Source of the DNA: Dryas octopetala | Lineage: Eukaryota > Streptophyta > Magnoliopsida > Rosales > Rosaceae | DNA length: 64,000 bases | Direction: 5' to 3' | Assembly: GCA_963921425.1 (NCBI GenBank) | Contig: OY992839.1 | Span: 10,457,409-10,521,408, forward strand | Shown: piece after piece, positions 63,565 to 64,000 of the stretch | Layout: every line of letters starts with the position of its first letter | Position numbering within the stretch: position 1 is the first letter of the stretch | Notes under the pieces: model-generated | Databases searched by the model: none | What the model was told of the DNA's origin: nothing | Seen by the model: the letters and a program-made list of their open reading frames with translations, nothing else | Translations under genes and position numbers: made by a program

Positions 63565-64000
63565 TGTATATATATATATATATATTGTCATGGTAATGAT
63601 ATGGTAATTTATCCTGCTCATCTTTGAACAACTAATCAGCTTCATACCAGCTACCCTCCATGGTAATGGAGGCCATGACGAATTGACAATCTCTTGCATT
63701 CCCGTGGATTCTCTTTTAAGTTTAACCTTAACTTGTCGAGATGGAATTCTAATTTGATGTTTGATGGGCGAGAAATTTTAGGAAAAAAAGAAAGTTAAAA
63801 CTGGAAGAGTGCTATTGTTTTTAGGCTAAAATTGGAAGAACAAGTATTTTTTTTGTTACAGGTAAATTCTCTCATAATTATTACTAGGTTTATTGAATAT
63901 CTAATTGAATTTAACAAAATTAATTATGGTTAACAAATATAACACATGGCAGATTTATGAGAGGGTGGTGAGGCTACACCTAAGGACTCGCTCCAAACTG
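63565..64000. other. Right end of window, nothing recognised
   Basis: (TA)n to 63585, then AT-rich sequence with no supported gene or repeat. Confidence 0.45.

Overview
The window is nuclear DNA of a flowering plant, almost certainly a woody eudicot; Rosaceae (Prunus-like) is my guess from the feel of the proteins and repeats, not something proven here. The evidence for a plant is AT-rich intergenic DNA, short exons with GT-AG introns, a chloroplast-targeted aldolase, a plant GH9 endoglucanase, a B-box factor and a plant-only kinesin-7, plus typical plant MITEs. Seven protein genes can be modelled exon by exon: a PHD-finger protein of the NERD/C3H19-C3H44 type (minus strand, 3' part outside the window), a nine-knuckle CCHC protein (GIS2-like), a GH9 endoglucanase, an unidentified conserved acidic protein, a plastid fructose-bisphosphate aldolase, a two-B-box BBX19-like regulator (minus strand), a kinesin-7 with a C-terminal DUF3490 domain, and a mitochondrial complex I B22/NDUFB9 subunit; counting the partial one there are eight.

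Layout: 1-6.3 kb PHD protein on the minus strand with a long transposon-bearing intron; 6.3-10 kb transposon cluster; 10.5-16.8 kb CCHC gene with a long 5' region; 16.8-21.3 kb gene-free with a 3-unit tandem repeat; 21.4-37.1 kb gene-dense block (GH9, unknown protein, aldolase, BBX); 37.1-47 kb a 10-kb gene desert with a copia fragment, hAT transposase remnant and several foldback MITEs; 47-54.8 kb kinesin; 56.5-59.3 kb complex I subunit; 59.5-64 kb transposons and simple repeats.

The order GH9 - unknown - aldolase - BBX - kinesin matches, as I remember them, Arabidopsis At4g39010/38990 - 38980 - 38970 - 38960 - 38950 and its duplicate around At2g21300-21330, so this is a conserved ancestral block rather than an operon. 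The genes do not form one pathway: they cover wall remodelling, Calvin cycle/glycolysis, light signalling, cytokinesis and respiration.

The most unusual material is in the repeats. Several elements can be bounded to the base by target-site duplications: two MULE-type foldback MITEs (perfect 9-bp duplications), two hAT-like non-autonomous elements (perfect 8-bp duplications) that share an architecture of subterminal motif arrays around a GC-rich tandem core, and a Tourist-like MITE (TTA). I found no CRISPR array, tRNA or rRNA gene, and no clear new multi-gene system.
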